Below are positions 1 to 15,746 of a stretch of 64,000 nucleotides of DNA, one piece after another. This stretch comes from Chionis minor. Its lineage: Eukaryota > Chordata > Aves > Charadriiformes > Chionididae. Below the pieces are notes generated by a model. The model was not told the origin of the DNA. It did no database searches and was given only the letters and a program-made list of their open reading frames with translations. Location of the stretch: NCBI GenBank assembly GCA_013398295.1, contig VZSF01008733.1:620001-684000 (forward strand). Direction: 5' to 3'. The translations under genes were made by a program, and so were the position numbers. The stretch's first letter is position 1; every line of letters begins with the position of its first letter.

Positions 1-2018
<2,018 letters not shown>

Positions 2019-2115
2019 TCACAGAATCCAAAACTAGCTGAGGTTGGAAGGGACCTCTGGAGGTCATCTGGTCCAAACCCCTGCTCCATCAGGGCCACTC
2101 GTAGATTAGGGCACC
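2019..2115 (-). mobile_element. CR1 LINE 3' end fragment
   Basis: The minus strand reads through the CR1 3' untranslated motif (gaccagatgacctccagagg, then tcccttccaacct) and ends near 2020 with attctgtga, one degenerate copy of the terminal CR1 8-mer. Only about 100 bp is recognisable, so this is a very short truncated copy. It is shorter and more diverged than the copy at 63.3 kb. Confidence 0.85.
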
Positions 2116-5100
2116 ATGCGATCAGGGAGAAGGCACTCTTGCCAGGTAATTGTGGCAAAACACCACAAATCCTTGCTGGCTGTGTCTAACAGATGAGATG
2201 TCATTCTTCTATGGTCTTATTCAAAAAATCTCCAAATTGTAAACTGCTCAAGAGATCCATTTCAAATGGAAGAAGGGCTAGGAGTTATTTAGCCAAGATG
2301 TAAATCTGCAGCTCCAGCAGAGAGAGCCAGGCAATTTAAATCTGATGTTTATCCAAGTCGGTTTCATCTTATTAAAAGACAGATTTGCTTTTCTTTCATG
2401 CTGAGGAGTGTCTGGGGCAGAGGGTGGAGTCCAAATCCACAGTGCTTTCAGTGTGAACTTGGATAAAGGACTGTTAGGAAAAACATCACTTTCATTCTCC
2501 AAAAATGCTGGGTCAGAAAACGAGGGGCTACTTATGAATGAAAAACAAAATAAAGATCAAAAGTGAAAAAGTCAAGCATACATCAAATATTTGTTTTCTA
2601 TTTCATATGTAAAAAAATGCCGCAAACCAAAAGAAAAATATAAACAGCACGTCATTATCATTTAAATTTCTTCCTCAAAGTGCTTTATCAGAGTTTTATA
2701 AAATATATAACACTGCTTAATATTTAACAGCAATATGCAACGAATACACCGTTTACATAGAAGCAGTCATACATAGTAATAGCTACCGCTTTTCCACTTT
2801 TGACAGAGGAAGGAAAGTGAGATGGAAAATACAAAGTATTTTGATCAAAGCTTCTGCAGGACTTAGTAGCATAACCAGCATCTGAGCTCAAGCTTGCTCT
2901 CTGCTGTGCTGGACCACAACCAGTCCAGAAGACATCAGATATTTCGTTGATGTTCATTCCGAGTGCTCGGTTTGGGTTTTGACTGCTAAAAAGTTGATGT
3001 CCTAGGAATGCAAACAAGGTATGCTTGGAGTATCATTACTCAGGAGAACAAGGACAATGCTTCATCACAGCAGTATGCTGCGAGATTAATGCACAACACT
3101 CAGCCACAGTAAGTACACTGTAAAAGCAATAACAGATTCTGCACCAGTAATATGCCTACAACAGAGAAGAAGAAAGCAACGCATAGCAAGGCCGGGTTTT
3201 CTGCAGTAGTTTCTGAGCGAGTTCAAGGAAAAAGCAAAACCAGCACAGATATGCAGGGCTGAGCTCAATGACACCAAGATCCATGGGAGCATTTGCGGCT
3301 TAACACGTTCACACCGTATGGCACATTTCTGACATAAGAGCTACAGCAACATTTGGTACTTGTTACCCCCATAGCATGAGACGCTAGAGATCATCTGTGC
3401 CCTCCTTTAGCATACGGCAAAGATAAAGAACAGTGCGGTGGTGGTGGTTTTGGTGCATAGAAAGAGGGTCTGGACCTCCCAGCTGCAGCTGGCCGTTTCC
3501 AGATGACTCTGGGCTGAAAATGAGGTGGCTCCTTGGCAAAGTGCAGCTATGGAAAGATCTAGACAGCCTCTGAGGACTGCAGAGGTGTCTGCCACTATGA
3601 ATCACTGCCTGCGTTAAGTCACTGCTTCATCATTTGTACTGAGGTATAGAACATACACTCGGAATAAAATGGGTCAAACTCAGCGCTGGCAGAAACAGGC
3701 AGAGCTTCACTGACGTCAGCCCAGCTCGGTGCATGCAAAACGATAGTTGATGATCTCCTCTTTTAAAAAAGCCAGATTTTGACCTGGGTTGCACACCCAC
3801 ACAAGAGAGGAAGGAGGAACAAGGACCTATCTCACCTATGCTGTATGGGCTGCCTGTACCTCTACTTTGGCATGGCTTCAGAAATTACTTACTTCTCCAT
3901 AAGTAACTGCTCCGTGAGTTGGCTCTGGTCTCCTAAAAGCACGCCAGTTCACCTTGCTGACTATAGCCAAGGAAGGGACTCATTAATCACTGCTGATATT
4001 GGGTATCAGCAAATCAGTACTCCTCAGTCAGCTGGGGGGATAAGGGTCTTGGTCCAAGAGCTCCGGGATGCTGCAGCTGTTCAAACACTGCAACAATAAC
4101 ACGGATGCAGAGAAGTGCCTGGGCTGCACGGCTGCTCGGACACCAGCACTGATGACGTGTGATCTAGACCAAGTACCAGAACGCAAGAAACCACAACTTA
4201 GTACCACTACCAGTTGCCCACTGCCTTTCTCTACCCCAAAAAGGACCCATTGTGAGTACAGCCCCGATTTATGGGACGTTGCAAAGGAAACTTGGCAAAA
4301 TTTGACACAGATCACTGCTGATCATTGTCGTATGTTGACTAATAAAACGGATAGTGATCAAACTGGGGAGTTTAATAAAACAAGAGCATGATGCAAGGGA
4401 GAGGAGTGGAGGATGCTTCAGAAGAGAAAGCATAGCAACATCTCAAAAAGCCAGAGAGATGAATGAGTTAAGGAAAAGGAGATTTAACATGTACAGATAA
4501 AAAGCAGTAAAGAGACAGATCAAAAATGATCAGGAACTACAAGTACAGAATAGGAGAACACAGCATCACTTTTAACACTGGAGAAAGCCAACTGGGAAGA
4601 TGGTAGAGCAGACAGACCAAGCAGTTGCATTTCAAAATGAAAAATAAAAAAACCCCAACCCCAAATCCCTCAAAAATCAACCCAAAGCCACCACAGCACT
4701 GCATTTGCTCCCATCTTCTCTTTCATACCATTAACTGCATAATATCGATTTCAACGGGAGCAGAGTCCCTGCTTCATATCCCACTGCATAAGGGGATGCT
4801 GCTCCATCACAGACACTATCCAGAATCGCTAACATTAAAGCATGCAAGATAAAAAAGGAGGAAGGGAGCAGCACCCAGCCCTGACTCACTCAAGATTTCT
4901 TAACTTTGGACTACAAGAAATATACTGACAAGCTATGAAAAGGTGGAAAAGGGATGGGAGGAAGCTTGAAAAACAAGGTTGACGAGGAACGGTTAGGTCA
5001 GCTAAATATACAGGGTCACTTTTTAGAGTTGTGAAACTGTGCCTGCAAAGCAAAGGAAGCCAGCAGAAGCACAAACAGAGCTGGAAACCTCCCCAGCTGC

Positions 5101-8100
5101 ACCGTCGGTTCACAGCCCTTTTGCCAAAAAGTCTTTGTGATCCTTCCAAGCACACAGGAGGCTGACACCAGCCCAACAGTGGGACGTCCACTTCAAGGCC
5201 ACCTTGGTTTCTTGCCAGATTTTGCCAGCTGCCAGCGCTCACACGGGTTGTCCTTTCCCCAGGACCTCACCTTGCAGAAAAGGCACTTTTTTATCAAAGG
5301 GGCAGGGAAAGCTGATGGGAGCAGCAGAAGACCACAATGGTCCAATGCTCTTCTCCCCCTCCTCTTCCTGGGGATGGTCTGAGGATGGCAGGACATCACC
5401 ACCCCTGATGCTGGCTGGGTCAGGTGAACTTTGAGGTCCCCCAGAGGTGATACAGTGACAAAGGTAGGACTGGCCAGCATCCTTTGAGGGTGATACCCTC
5501 TCTCAAAAGAGTGAGCCCACTCTGGATTCCCCTATTTAGCAACCTGTGGGGCTGGGCAGGCTCCTTGGCACCACCACCGCTATACATATGCTCCCTCCCC
5601 CAGAACTGAGAAGTAATATGCTTGAGTTAATAACATACACTCCTCATAGTCCTCGTGCTCAAGAGCAAATCCAGCCCTCTAATTCAGGGGGTCAATCACA
5701 CAGCCTGTAAACTCCCCAACGGGCACCTCCCTACCTTGAATCAAGCAAACCATCACCTTTATAAGTAAAAGGAAAATTAGAAACAGGTGACAACTCCTTG
5801 ATTTTATATCTGTAGCAAAGCTGTTACCACATTTTTTAACCTACAATACAATACAATTTTCTCTGAGTCCTCTTTTAATTCCTCACAGATATTACTTCTA
5901 CAGCAGTTATCTTCAAGATCATTACAGTGTTGCCACTGCACATAATTAACTTTACTGTGGCTTTATATGGGGAATGCCATGGTAACATTAATTATTTGCA
6001 AATGGTCACTGTCAAATGTTGCATGGTGACCATGACACCCTACCTTGCTCTGAAATACTCAAATCTCTGAAAGGAGTCAAAGATAATTTTCTTCATTTAT
6101 AATGGGTGCTAGCAGTACAGCAAATTATTTTTATCTTTTCCCAAATACAAATTACAAAAACATAATGCAGCACTTCTACAGCAATGGTTTAAATGCAAGG
6201 GTTTTTTTTTATTTTCACTCAGACCAGCTAAGATAGGGTCTCTGTGGATCTTTAGTAAGTTACTCATAGATTGAATACATTTGGGAAAATGGATGATTCA
6301 AAGGAAAAGTGTTTCCATCGTAACTGGTAGACACAGCAGCTCTTATTACATAGCTTTTTAATTATTTTTTCTTTGGGAGGAGATTATTGCTATAGTCAAT
6401 AGTGGACAATTAAAAAAAAAACAAAAAAAACCCCAATGCTCTGTAAATGCTACCAAAAAAGAAGAAGGAACATCTTAATTGTGTTCTAAGTGATATGTGC
6501 TGGCATAGCATGCTAATAGTTGATTTAAATGAAATGGAGTGCAGACTGTGATGAGCAGCAGGACAACTGTTCCCCTCTGCTGAAAAGAACAGATCATCAT
6601 CCTGATAGCCAAGCACCAAAAACCTTGTTTGTCCACCTGGGACTTGATCGCCAGCCCTTTCAATTAAAAGAACAGTAATCTGTTCATTAAGTCCATCTTT
6701 TTAGCTCTGTGGATTTTATTCAGCCTGTCTCTGGCCTAAATATGAATGAGGTCTCCAGCCAGAAATTATAGTTCAGCTGGTTGGAAGTCTGGAAGGAGTC
6801 TTATTTTATCCAGTAACATACATGCATTTGCAATGCTGAATTTCTTGGGGTCAGGGATCACAGTTTTGATCTGGGTTTGCACAGCCCATAGCACAAAAGG
6901 GTCCTGTTCCTTGCCTGGGGCTCTTCAGTGAGACTACAGACACAAACGGCAATAGCAGGGGCAGCAGACGATTTGATTTAAATTTGTGAGCACTCTTTTT
7001 CCACTGTGGTGCTTTAAAAGCGACTATAATGCTGATATTAATAGGACTGCAATATGAATACTATATTGAGACAGTTATTTGCATTTTCAGTTTTGGAGAG
7101 ACGGAAACATAAGCACAAACATGTTGATCAAAGTGATAAAGAGCACTACTTTTTAAGGCAGACATAAACTATCTCCATTTACTTTAATCAGGAGCCAAAT
7201 TAAGACAAAAAAATAAAAATACTCGGGATATTTATTAGCCAGCTCCTATTCTTGTCAAAGGTCCGAGAATAAATTGGTTACAGATACTGGAAAATACATT
7301 AAAAAAGTGATGTGACTATCAAATCAAGACCCAAATCTATATTTCAAAACACTCTTAATATTATAGTCCCATGTATATAGGCCAGGAACCATGTTCAAAA
7401 TTGAATCTGACTTCAGATTTCAAGCAAGGCAAACACATCATAGGAAAATTCGGGTACAGATTCATCTTTCATATAAATAGATAGCACAAGCCTTCACTAA
7501 TAAGTGGAAGACGATATGTTATCTGCATCCTGATTATTATATTCAGGAATGTGTATAGAGACAGAGCATATGAAACAGCAACAAATCTGCTTGCAATGGG
7601 AAAAGGATGGACCCTAAAGCTCGTAAAAATGCAAGTGTGTTCTGCCCTGATAGTGAAGGAGAACATGAGGGCAAGGTCCTCCCCTTCAATAATTTTTTTT
7701 ATTACTGTTGTCTTGAAGCAGTCAGTTGGCAGGAGAAGTAAGGAAAAACCTCAGGAAACCCATGCTCTACCTTTTAAGTAATAAAATCTCCTTCATCCAC
7801 TGGCACCATCTGCCCCAAGGGACTGCTGGATTTTGTCAAGTAGCTTGTTTGCTATCGCTCACTGGTTTGGCATTTTTGTGTCTAATTATGGCAAAAGCCA
7901 CGGCTGGTGTTAAAGGATTAGTGAAAATTTGTGGAAAGAACAAGGACATTCGAGGAGCCAGGCAAACACCAACCGCCCCTACTTAAAAGTGGCTCTATCT
8001 CATTAAATAGCAGAATTTCTTAGGAATTTTCTACTCTTCCTCTCCAGAAACTCAGCATTTTACCCAGTGCATTTTAAGAGAGAATGAAGAGCAGTGGAAA

Positions 8101-8849
8101 TATTTTCCTGCCTTCAAATCTCTATTTATTAAAGTCTATTTATATTTTCATGCTCTAGTACAAGCACAGGATTTCCATAAATAAAACATTAAATGCAACT
8201 CTTCCTCTTCTCACTTTCAAGTTGGAACTACTTATGTGTGGTATAGTATTAAGATGACACGGCAAATGGTATAGACTGCTCAGAAAGAACAAAATAGCAC
8301 ATCTTCCTTTTACATTGCAGTATTTTTCCCTTTCGACAGTCTTAAGAATGATCCAAGGATGCTCCCATGTTAAATAAGCTTCAGTCTTGAGGTAGTTAAT
8401 ATGATTTTCCTAGAGAGCCTTCATTAAAAGGGATGGTCCCAGACAGAAAAGCAGGCTAAAGTTATTCTCATGCAAAGGCTAATTGGAAATTAGGACTGAT
8501 TTTCAATTAAAGACAGGTTTTCAGAGGCACTCAGACACTGTGCTTGCCTAGAGACCTTTCTGGATCAGAGCTGTAAACGCAACTCAGAGCCCTGGGTGAG
8601 GCTGTGACAGGGCAGCGGCTGCGAGAATATATGGGACTGGAGGGTTAATAAACCCTGTCCTATGCTGCAGCAAGGCTTGGATCACCTGCACTTCCAGTTT
8701 GAACTTACTCATGACCTAATATCCACATATTCTTGTATTCGCGCTGCACTTTTAAATAGAATGTATTTTTCCTTCCACAGTGTTTACTCCTGATGTATTT
8801 CTAGAGGAGTCACATGTTCCCTCAGCACCCACTTTGCCCAGCTGAATGA
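2116..8849. other. Noncoding stretch, AT-rich from about 5.8 kb
   Basis: No supported gene. It contains one consensus CRE (3711-3718) and, near 4745-4770, a short 'tttcaacgggagca' segment of a kind that recurs in ancient amniote repeats. From about 5780 to 8540 it is markedly AT-rich with short A and T runs. It may hold conserved noncoding elements, which cannot be judged from one sequence. Confidence 0.55.
3711..3718. promoter_or_regulatory. Consensus cAMP-response element (TGACGTCA)
   Basis: The full eight-base palindrome TGACGTCA bound by CREB/ATF factors occurs once here. A perfect site retaining its CpG is uncommon in noncoding vertebrate DNA, but one 8-mer is expected about once in 65 kb by chance. 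No adjacent promoter was found. Confidence 0.25.
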
Positions 8850-10110
8850 GCCTATTTCTTCTAGTCTTCCTCTATGAGAACATTTTGTCAAAACTCAAAT
8901 CACCCCAACTGTTTCTCTGTACCTGCTCCAATGTGAATATTTTCTTGACCCGGACACAGGATTTGTGATTCCACATCACTTCCTACCACTTTCACGTACA
9001 GAGGCGCCAGTATTTTCTGACTACTACTGGAAATACCTCTCCCGTTGCATCCTCAAAATGCGTTTGCCTTTTTCATGGCTGAGGAAAAAATCTACTTTGT
9101 GGTTTACAATCATTCTGAGATGAAATACTGCTCTACAGTTCTTCACCACCACCTTTCCAATACTCAGTTCCCAATATAATATGTATTATACCGCATATAC
9201 AGTGTATATGTTACATATACACTGCAGTATGTATTTTTCTAATTAATTTCCATGTGTTTGCCTTCCATTTGTGGAAAACTGCATTTCATCCCATTGCTTT
9301 CTTCCCAGCCCTCAAGGTCATCCACTTTTTCCTGGATGATGTCCCACACTTCCTCTGTCAGGACAATGCCTCTCAGCATCGTGGCATCAGCAAATTTTAA
9401 CTTCATGAGCACACTGCTAAGATTTGTGCCAAAACCCTTTCTGAAAATTAAAAAAGAACAGTTTTTAAGATGGAGAGCTGAAGATCTCTGCTTGTAACCC
9501 CACCGCAGCCAACCCAGCCCTTGCCACCTCTCTTGAAGCCAGACCCCGCTTACTTTCCAATTCCTTTACTAATCCCCATCTTCTCCAGCTTAACTAATAG
9601 CACCCTGCATGGACTGCATCAAATCGTTCACTCAGGCCCAAATAGATGAAATCTACTGAATTTCCTTAGGGTAGAAAATCAGTTATCTTATCAAAAAGTT
9701 ATTAGATTAGTCTGGCATGATCTATCTTTAGAAAATCTGTGTCACATTTTATCCCATTTTCCTCTCAACAACATGTCTTTAATCAGTCTTTGCTTGAAAA
9801 AACATTCGAAGGCCTTGCACTAACAGCCTGGAATTTTCCTCGGATCGTTTTTCATCCTTTTCAAAAGTTGGCCATTACTATTATTAATCCTTAGAGTTAT
9901 GGCACCACTCCAGGCTTTGTTAAAAATACTTCCCTCTGACCCTCTGATTTCGTGAGGCAGCTCTTTCTCATCGCTGGGATAAAGGTTATCGGGTCACCCC
10001 AATTTGAGTGCATTAAGCTGCATAATTTGCTGTCCTTCTGATTACATTTTTTCCATTTTCATAACCTTGTTGCTATTATTTATTTTTCCTTTTCCCCACG
10101 GGATTTTCTT
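8850..10110 (-). mobile_element. Strongly decayed CR1-like LINE, reverse-transcriptase region antisense
   Basis: In conceptual minus-strand translation, with many frameshifts and stops, pieces in the right order resemble the CR1-clade reverse transcriptase. Around 9770-9880 is a block like the 'FKKG..DPGNYRP' region. Around 9620-9660 is VDFIYLGLSERFDAV, where CR1 has VDxVYLDFSKAFDTV. Around 9385 is a degenerate counterpart of the FADDTKL box. From 8850 to 9130 the similarity is only in general layout. All frames are broken, so nothing is made from it. Family assignment rests on remembered motifs and should be checked by masking. Confidence 0.55.
9200..9224. repeat. Perfect 10-bp inverted repeat with 5-base loop
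   Basis: cagtgtatat at 9200-9209 is the exact reverse complement of atatacactg at 9215-9224, separated by gttac. It lies in an AT-rich insertion within the decayed LINE region. It could be a remnant of a small palindromic element or just an unstable AT-rich segment. Confidence 0.8.
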
Positions 10111-13100
10111 CCCAAAAACAGAGGCAAAGAAATCAGTTTGGGTGATGGCCTCTGTTGGCACTGATGCATACCTCTCACAGGTGCCTTCTCAAGGCCAGCA
10201 CCTATAGATACCAATTTCACCTCTGTCCTCCTGGAAGAGCGGAGAAAAACGTGCAATCTCTACGGTCAGGAGCAGAGATAGGACCCAGACTCACCGTCAC
10301 TCAGAGAAGAAAAGGGATATTTTCTGAGTTCACTAAATGTGAGCCCAGCATCCTCAGGGAACCCAGCCACATCTCAGAAATGCTGCCGAAATGTATGAGC
10401 AAGCAATTGAAGGGGATCGAGTTATCATGGCTCTCCATCTGTGCACAGGCACAAGCCCTGTCATGCTGACTCCTGCTCTCACCAGCTCTGCCTCGACCGG
10501 CAGCGATGCTGACACTTCCAACTACATTTGACTGGAAGGTAAGGGGGGGCTCTGACCACACCAGTGGGGTCAGCATGCAAACCCCATTGCCCAGCTCTGC
10601 CCTCCAGCATCCCCCAATAACCAGGGATTGTAAACAAGGCACTGTGACGCCTCTCACCAGCACCCTGGTGGTACTAGTGCCTGAGGGGTCTCCACAGGCT
10701 GCACAACAATATCGGATGGGGCAAGAAGAAAACAGACCCCCGTGGGACTCCATCCATGAGGAGTCTGATGGCAAAAATGCCATTTCCCATCGCTGCCCTT
10801 TGGGTACTGCTGTCAAAAAGGACTTCAGATCTCTTTACAGAATTGTCCTGGGCTCCTCCTGCCAACACTTGCCTCCAGTGAAGCAGCTGTAGCCCATGGT
10901 GGATGGTAACGAATGCCACAGGGAGTAATCTCGCTTCTCCACCGTACAAGAGAAAGGCCTGAGCTTTTTCATCTGTGGTTAAGAAGAAACCACTCCTCAA
11001 GGTGACTGAACTCTGCTTCTCCTCCAAATCCCAGCCAGGAGCTTCACAGCCTGCTGGGCAAGGGGACAAGGCACTAACGAGCCTGAGAGGGTGTCCAGAC
11101 ACCCCCCTGTGGCTGCAGACAAACACCCCGCCTCATGGGCAACACATCTGGAGGATCTCAGCGCCATGTTCTTCATTCAGGCACCAGGAAGGTCCCTTGA
11201 ACGTGACATGAGCTATGTCAGCAACCCTACAGGGCATTCCTTCCCCAGCCAAGATCGGGGTCAGATGTCCAGCTGGGACACTGGGGGTTCAGGAGCCAGA
11301 ACCTCATCCTTGGACAGCGCAAGCTGGGATCTCCTGAAACACCTCCCCCTGCACCACTGCAAGCACCAGTAGTGAAGACGCTGCCCACCTGATTCCCTTC
11401 AGCAGAGCGCAGAGCCCTTCTTGGCAGCGAGGGGGCTGCTTGTCAGGCCCAAAAACACCTGGGAAAGGCAGCTTTCCTCAAGAGAAGCCAGAACAGGGAC
11501 AACTTGGGATCTAAAAGATCTGAGGTAATGGCTGAAGGTAGAAGAAAATATTTCAAATAACACATAGTAATAACACATAATCCCCTTCATAGAGAGGAAT
11601 TGCACTCAGGTCTCTGGATTATTCTTCAATTTTTGCTGTTTCTGGATATCACAATGAACATGCGTGCCTGTACACATCCTCACCCCCCAGACTTTATCCT
11701 TCTTTTAATCTCTGACTGGCAAGAAAATAGCCCTTTATCAAGTCAGGCGCAGAAGTGACCATGTAGCAGTCCCCCATATGATATTACCACCTCTCTTGGG
11801 TCAGGTTGTTCCAGCATCTTTACATCCTCCAGGTTTGCCATGATATATGGCAACTAGAAATGAAGCCACTGACCCTGATAAAAAGCACAGCAGCCTTTGT
11901 GCTGAGCAATACAGGATGCTCCTCCCTTGCTCTATTTCTCTGCCGTCTGCCTCCAGTCCGCAGATGTGGTCATCCATTAGCAATCCTTGCCAGCACGTCT
12001 AACACATTGGGTTGTGTTTTGTTTTTTTAAACAAATGTCCCACAGAATGGAGGGAGACACGCAAAGAGCTTCTTGTGTTCAGGTGGAGCTACTAGAAAGG
12101 TACCCCTTGCAGATATGATGATGATGAGCAGCCAAAACCAAGCATCTGTTTGCAGCCAGACAGACCCAAAGCAGACTGAGAAGCAACACTACCTTATTGC
12201 AGGAGACCAGCAGGTCCAACACAGTTGTCACCCCCGTGGCCCTTTTTGGCAACAAATTACCTTCATCTGTGATGCCTTCATTAACAAAAAGTCCACAGCA
12301 AGGAGCAGAACACCCAGCTTTGCCAGATTTATGCCAGCAGAGAGCTACTTTGCACACAGTTCTCTACTGATTACGTCCAGCCGTCTCAGATGGCCCAGCA
12401 GGGTCTGGGCACAGACAAGGCTTCATGAAAGTCTGATCTCCCACTATGACAAAGAGCATTTTGGACACAACTTGGGCTTTCGTCTCAGCTAGCTGTTGTG
12501 CACCCAGCAGTCAATCCATTTATGAAACCTACCTCCTTGCAGAAGCTGGAGACAACTGCTCTAAAGCTTCAGGGGAAGGCAAACATTTACATCCCTGCTC
12601 GCCTCCCAAGGCTGGGGAAAGGGAAAAAACTTTCTGGAATGTCTGCTGCTGTAAAATGAAGAGAGATTAGGAAGAAGACAGGGAGCTCCTGCCTGATTCC
12701 AGCTTACCTCACTCCTCTACCCAGAGCAAGAGCAGCCTCTTTTTCAGGAGATGAAAACAGTGCAAAAAATTGAGGCAAAGGATTATTAAAAAAGGATCAG
12801 AAGAGGGGAGAAAGAGAGGAAGTATTCGAATGAAAGGCAGGAAGAAAGCCGAGATGATTTACAAAGCCACATATTGGGAACCTCACTGCTGGAGTATGTG
12901 ATTGTGCTGGGAAGTGTCAGACGAATCTGCTGGGAGACCTCCATGCTGTAGCTCAGATAAGAAACTGAACATTTGGTTTTTATCCGAACTGATCCTGAAC
13001 TTCATAGCCTTTGAGATCCTGCCAATCTCTCTCTTTCCCTCCCTCTCTCCCCGAATATGTGTTCTTCCAGGGTGGAAGCCGATTTTGCTTTATGAGTTTG

Positions 13101-15219
13101 CAATTACAGGTTGTGAATCAACACCGTGGAATGATGCAATATCACATGGGACCATGAGAACTTTTGGGCTCAGGTCTGTATATTTTAGAGACTAAAGAAG
13201 ACTGCTAAGAAAAGCCTAGGAATTGAACCAGTTTCAAGGTTCTACTTATTAAGCCATTTTTATAAAAGTCACAAAATACATCAAGCTAACTGCATTTAAA
13301 ATCCTCCAGCTGTCATCCCTCACACAGCTTATTTGAAAAGTCATCTGCTGCAAAGTTGTTGGATTTCGCCCGCCCAGTGTTTGCATTTATGGAATTGATG
13401 CTTGCTGAGGAGTTGATAGTTGGAAACACTCCCTCCCTAATGGGAAGGCATGAAAGGCTGGTGCTTGACTTAGTGGAAATGAGAAGTGCTGAGGGTCTGC
13501 ACTGAATACAAATAAAAAATTACAAGCTGCAAGGTTTCAAATTAACATCCTGATGCCTCACATTATTCTTCAGAAAAGCTCGGTCCTTCCTTTGATCTCA
13601 GGATTACAGGCAGATGGGGCCTGATTCGCAGCTAAACAAAGAACCTGCTGCACTATGCCAACAGTACGCACAGACCTTAAAATAAACCCAGAGTACGCGG
13701 ACACTGCCACTCTGCCAGCACAGCAGAGTGACATTGTCATTTTGGGACATCAGTGAGTGCATCAAGCTCCTGCAGTCAAATAAGAGCACATTGCAAAGAC
13801 TGGTCTCTCTCAAATCTAAAATTTGTCTCTGGAATGATTTCTCTTTTCATTCCCACCTGATTAATCCCAGGCTGCGCTCTTCAGGCTCATTCTTACTTGC
13901 AAGACAAACAGGACAACAGCAATCACTTCTATTCTTTATAAAACAAATTTGTGTTGGCAACTTTAAACTAAGTGCTTATTTGTCCCTCATAATTAATAAA
14001 TTCTTCTGCAACGTAATACCACTCCTCAACTCCAAATGATTTTGAAACTCCTGGATAACGTTTTAACAGTTGATGACATTTTATATATTCATACACACAT
14101 ACACACTCTCTCTCTCTGACAAAATACAACTTTAAGAATGGTATACTGTGGGGTTTTAATCCACTGATATTTAACTGTATTTACCTTACTTTTTAAGACA
14201 GAGGATGTAGAGTAGAAACATTATTGCCTTATTTGCAATCCTACCTAAATACTGGAAGAGTTATTAAATTCATTGTGTCTTTTCAAAACCAAGCGCCACA
14301 TCTTCAGAAAGTGCGTAGTACCTATAAGTCCTGACATTTCAGTAGAGATATGGAACGCTGTACTTCTGGAAACGAGGGCCAAGATGATCACACCAAAGGG
14401 AAGCAATTACAGCCAAAATTTGAAATCCGAAACGCTCAAGATTTCACTTTTGAAATTCAACATATTTCTTCAATTAAATATTGAATAGCTGCGACTATAA
14501 AAAGCCTATGCAGATCTCAAAGTAAAGTATTATACTCTGCGGTGAAAGAGCATGTCAAGGCCAGAGACAACAGAAGGCAGCTGCTCTGATGCAGGTTGTC
14601 ACAGCTAATCACGTAGATCATCCCTCTGCTTTCTGTGTTGCAGGAAAGAATGCACCTACTGCTGTATGAAGAGGCAGACTGCTGGAAATTGGAGTTTATG
14701 TACAAATTTGTGAAGCGGTAACAGTGAGTAATTTCTACTTTGGCAGAATCAGAATGCCTTTTCATATGAAAATCAAAACCAAATATATTCTCGACTCCTG
14801 AATAGCCCTAGATCGTGCTTTTATACATGTACATAATAACAAGGCAAAACAGACACTAAAAACATATCCTGGCAATAAATACTTTAAGACTTCATTATAA
14901 AACCAAAAGGTCACATCTGATACACGAAAAAGTCAAATTATCTAGGCTGACATTTACAACTAATTTGAACCGACATTAGCATGAAAAATACAATTTTACT
15001 GCACGAGGTAGTCTTACCTATAAGTTTAAATGTGCCCTTTAAGCATTAATGCTGAAAACAAAGCCCTGAAAAATATCTGCAGCCCTGCCAATTACATTTC
15101 GGTATTTTATAGCAAAGCAACGTGAAGCAGACAATTAGCAGAAGATTTCAGCCCCTCATTAGCAAGCAGAACCTAATAGTAAGAGAAAAAAAAAAAGACA
15201 ACCATAGGTGCAGATTAAG
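10111..15219. other. Noncoding stretch, GC-moderate then AT-rich
   Basis: 10.1-12.7 kb is GC-moderate and carries longer overlapping open frames on both strands (171 and 150 codons on minus), explained by low stop density rather than conserved protein. 13.2-15.1 kb is AT-rich and includes a small CA/CT simple repeat near 14092-14118. A splice-bounded open segment at 12533-12648 is listed as a finding, not as a gene. Confidence 0.5.
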
Positions 15220-15648
<429 letters not shown>

Positions 15649-15662
15649 TCAAAATAACAGGT

Positions 15663-15663
15663 A

Positions 15664-15709
<46 letters not shown>

Positions 15710-15746
15710 AGGGGGGTGTGTGTGTGTGCATGTGTGTATACGTGTG
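15663..15746. repeat. Compound microsatellite (GA)n then (GT)n
   Basis: A run of GA units extends from 15663 to 15708 with one interruption near 15675. After caggggg, an imperfect GT run follows to about 15746. Purine-rich GA tracts of this length can adopt non-B structures. The open frames across it encode only repetitive Arg-Glu or Leu-Ser and are artefacts. Confidence 0.95.

Noticed and set aside
10301..11126. Overlapping minus-strand frames of 171 and 150 codons
   Set aside because: They overlap each other and plus-strand frames in a GC-moderate region with few stop codons. No recognisable protein motif.
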